15,625 nucleotides of DNA, taken from the NCBI GenBank assembly GCA_026645635.1, contig JAPKMV010000018.1:1-15625 (forward strand), given 5' to 3'. The DNA is from Caldilineaceae bacterium (lineage in GTDB: Bacteria > Chloroflexota > Anaerolineae > Caldilineales > Caldilineaceae). Each line of letters starts with the position of its first letter. Within the stretch, counting starts at the first letter, position 1. The position numbers were made by a program, and so were the translations under genes. This document shows, one piece after another, positions 15,212-15,625 of this stretch. A model generated the notes under the pieces. It was not told where the DNA came from. It made no database searches and was given only the letters and a program-made list of their open reading frames with translations.

Positions 15212-15340
15212 AGCGACTCCTTCCCCATTAGCTGTTCGATCGATTCAGGGCAATTTGCCTCCTTGTTCATACGTGAAAGAAGTTCACACTGAGTTTCGGC
15301 TGTCTCCTGAAAGCGTCGCCGCCCCCGCGCACTGTACGAT

Positions 15341-15625
15341 TTATGGCGCGGCTTCACCAACGTCAAGCCGCGCCAACGCCGACTCGCTCTGCCTGCCGCT
15401 GGCGCTGACGGAGATGCGCCGCTCATCTGGGCCGGTTGCGTCGAGTTCCACCAGCAGATAGTCGTCGGGCAGCGCGGCGGCGACGCGTTCCGACCATTCG
15501 ATGGCGACAATGGCGTCGTCTGCGGCCAGGATTTCGTCCAGGCCAAAGGTGGCGGCTTCTTCCAGCGTCGCGGCGCCGGCATCACCCAGGCGATAGGCGT
15601 CGATGTGCACGAGGCGGCGCCGGCC
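15341..15625 (-). CDS. tsaE: TsaE, tRNA threonylcarbamoyladenosine (t6A) synthesis ATPase, C-terminal part
   Basis: The gene is cut by the window end; 94 codons and the TAA stop are present, with the frame open to base 15625. TsaE is the ATPase that, with TsaB and TsaD, supports t6A formation at position 37 of ANN-decoding tRNAs. The visible part has L-V-H-I-D-A-Y-R-L-G, with the conserved H-x-D-x-Y-R, then F-G-L-D-E-I-L, then I-V-A-I-E-W-S-E-R-V and L-P-D-D-Y-L-L-V-E-L-D. The I-E-W-x-E-R signature is diagnostic. The N-terminal Walker A lies outside the window. A GTG at 15608-15610 is an internal codon, not the start. The protein ends with a short Ala-rich tail. In many bacteria alr, tsaE and tsaB cluster; here alr is about 10 kb away. 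Confidence 0.9.
   Translation of the reverse strand, partial: GRRRLVHIDAYRLGDAGAATLEEAATFGLDEILAADDAIVAIEWSERVAAALPDDYLLVELDATGPDERRISVSASGRQSESALARLDVGEAAP

Noticed and set aside
15136..15339. Minus-strand frame beginning at ATG near 15269 in the tsaE/transglutaminase gap
   Set aside because: It overlaps the start of the transglutaminase-like gene in another frame and has no supported motif; the AAGGAG-ATG of the downstream gene explains the region.

Overview
The window is about 15.6 kb of GC-rich bacterial chromosome, apparently from a Chloroflexota (Chloroflexi) bacterium, perhaps Caldilinea-like or Anaerolineae-like. That placement is an inference. It rests on the Kelch protein ending in a hydrophobic L-P-V-I tail, Pro/Thr-rich lipoprotein linkers, an HTH protein carrying an AAGYPLP-like segment, and short-period inverted repeats between convergent genes. 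No 16S rRNA is present to confirm it. I see no transposase, integrase, phage gene, CRISPR array, tRNA or rRNA, so this is core genome rather than an island.

Layout, left to right: the 3' end of a Kelch-type surface protein (+); a polysaccharide deacetylase lipoprotein (-); a Fur-family regulator, probably Zur (+), followed by a zinc-binding ABC lipoprotein (+) with a strong promoter and a perfect palindromic operator candidate; single-strand binding protein ssb (-), divergent from alanine racemase alr (+); an XRE-type regulator (-); the classic rpsO-pnp pair (-), divergent from the helicase gene recD2 (+); a small Trp-rich membrane protein (+); a DUF1499 protein (-); a sugar-isomerase-like TIM barrel followed at 21 bp by a gene of unknown function (+); a transglutaminase-like protein (-); and the C-terminal part of tsaE (-), cut by the window end.

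Little of this forms one pathway. The clear units are metal homeostasis (Zur plus ZnuA-like protein, no permease or ATPase alongside), RNA/ribosome functions (rpsO-pnp), genome maintenance (ssb, recD2), envelope (alr, deacetylase, Kelch protein) and the TIM-barrel/unknown gene pair.

I do not see a convincing new multi-gene system. The most unusual signal is non-coding. Three of the five convergent gene junctions hold a long inverted repeat built from 7-8 nt units. The unit differs at each place (about GGAGATT, CGCAGAG and GGGGTGA), and two of the repeats run into the stop codons of flanking genes. A second theme is that three genes (deacetylase, Fur-family regulator, alr) have a -10 box ending 6-7 nt before the ATG and no Shine-Dalgarno sequence, as expected for leaderless mRNAs. 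Most other genes have good Shine-Dalgarno sequences.
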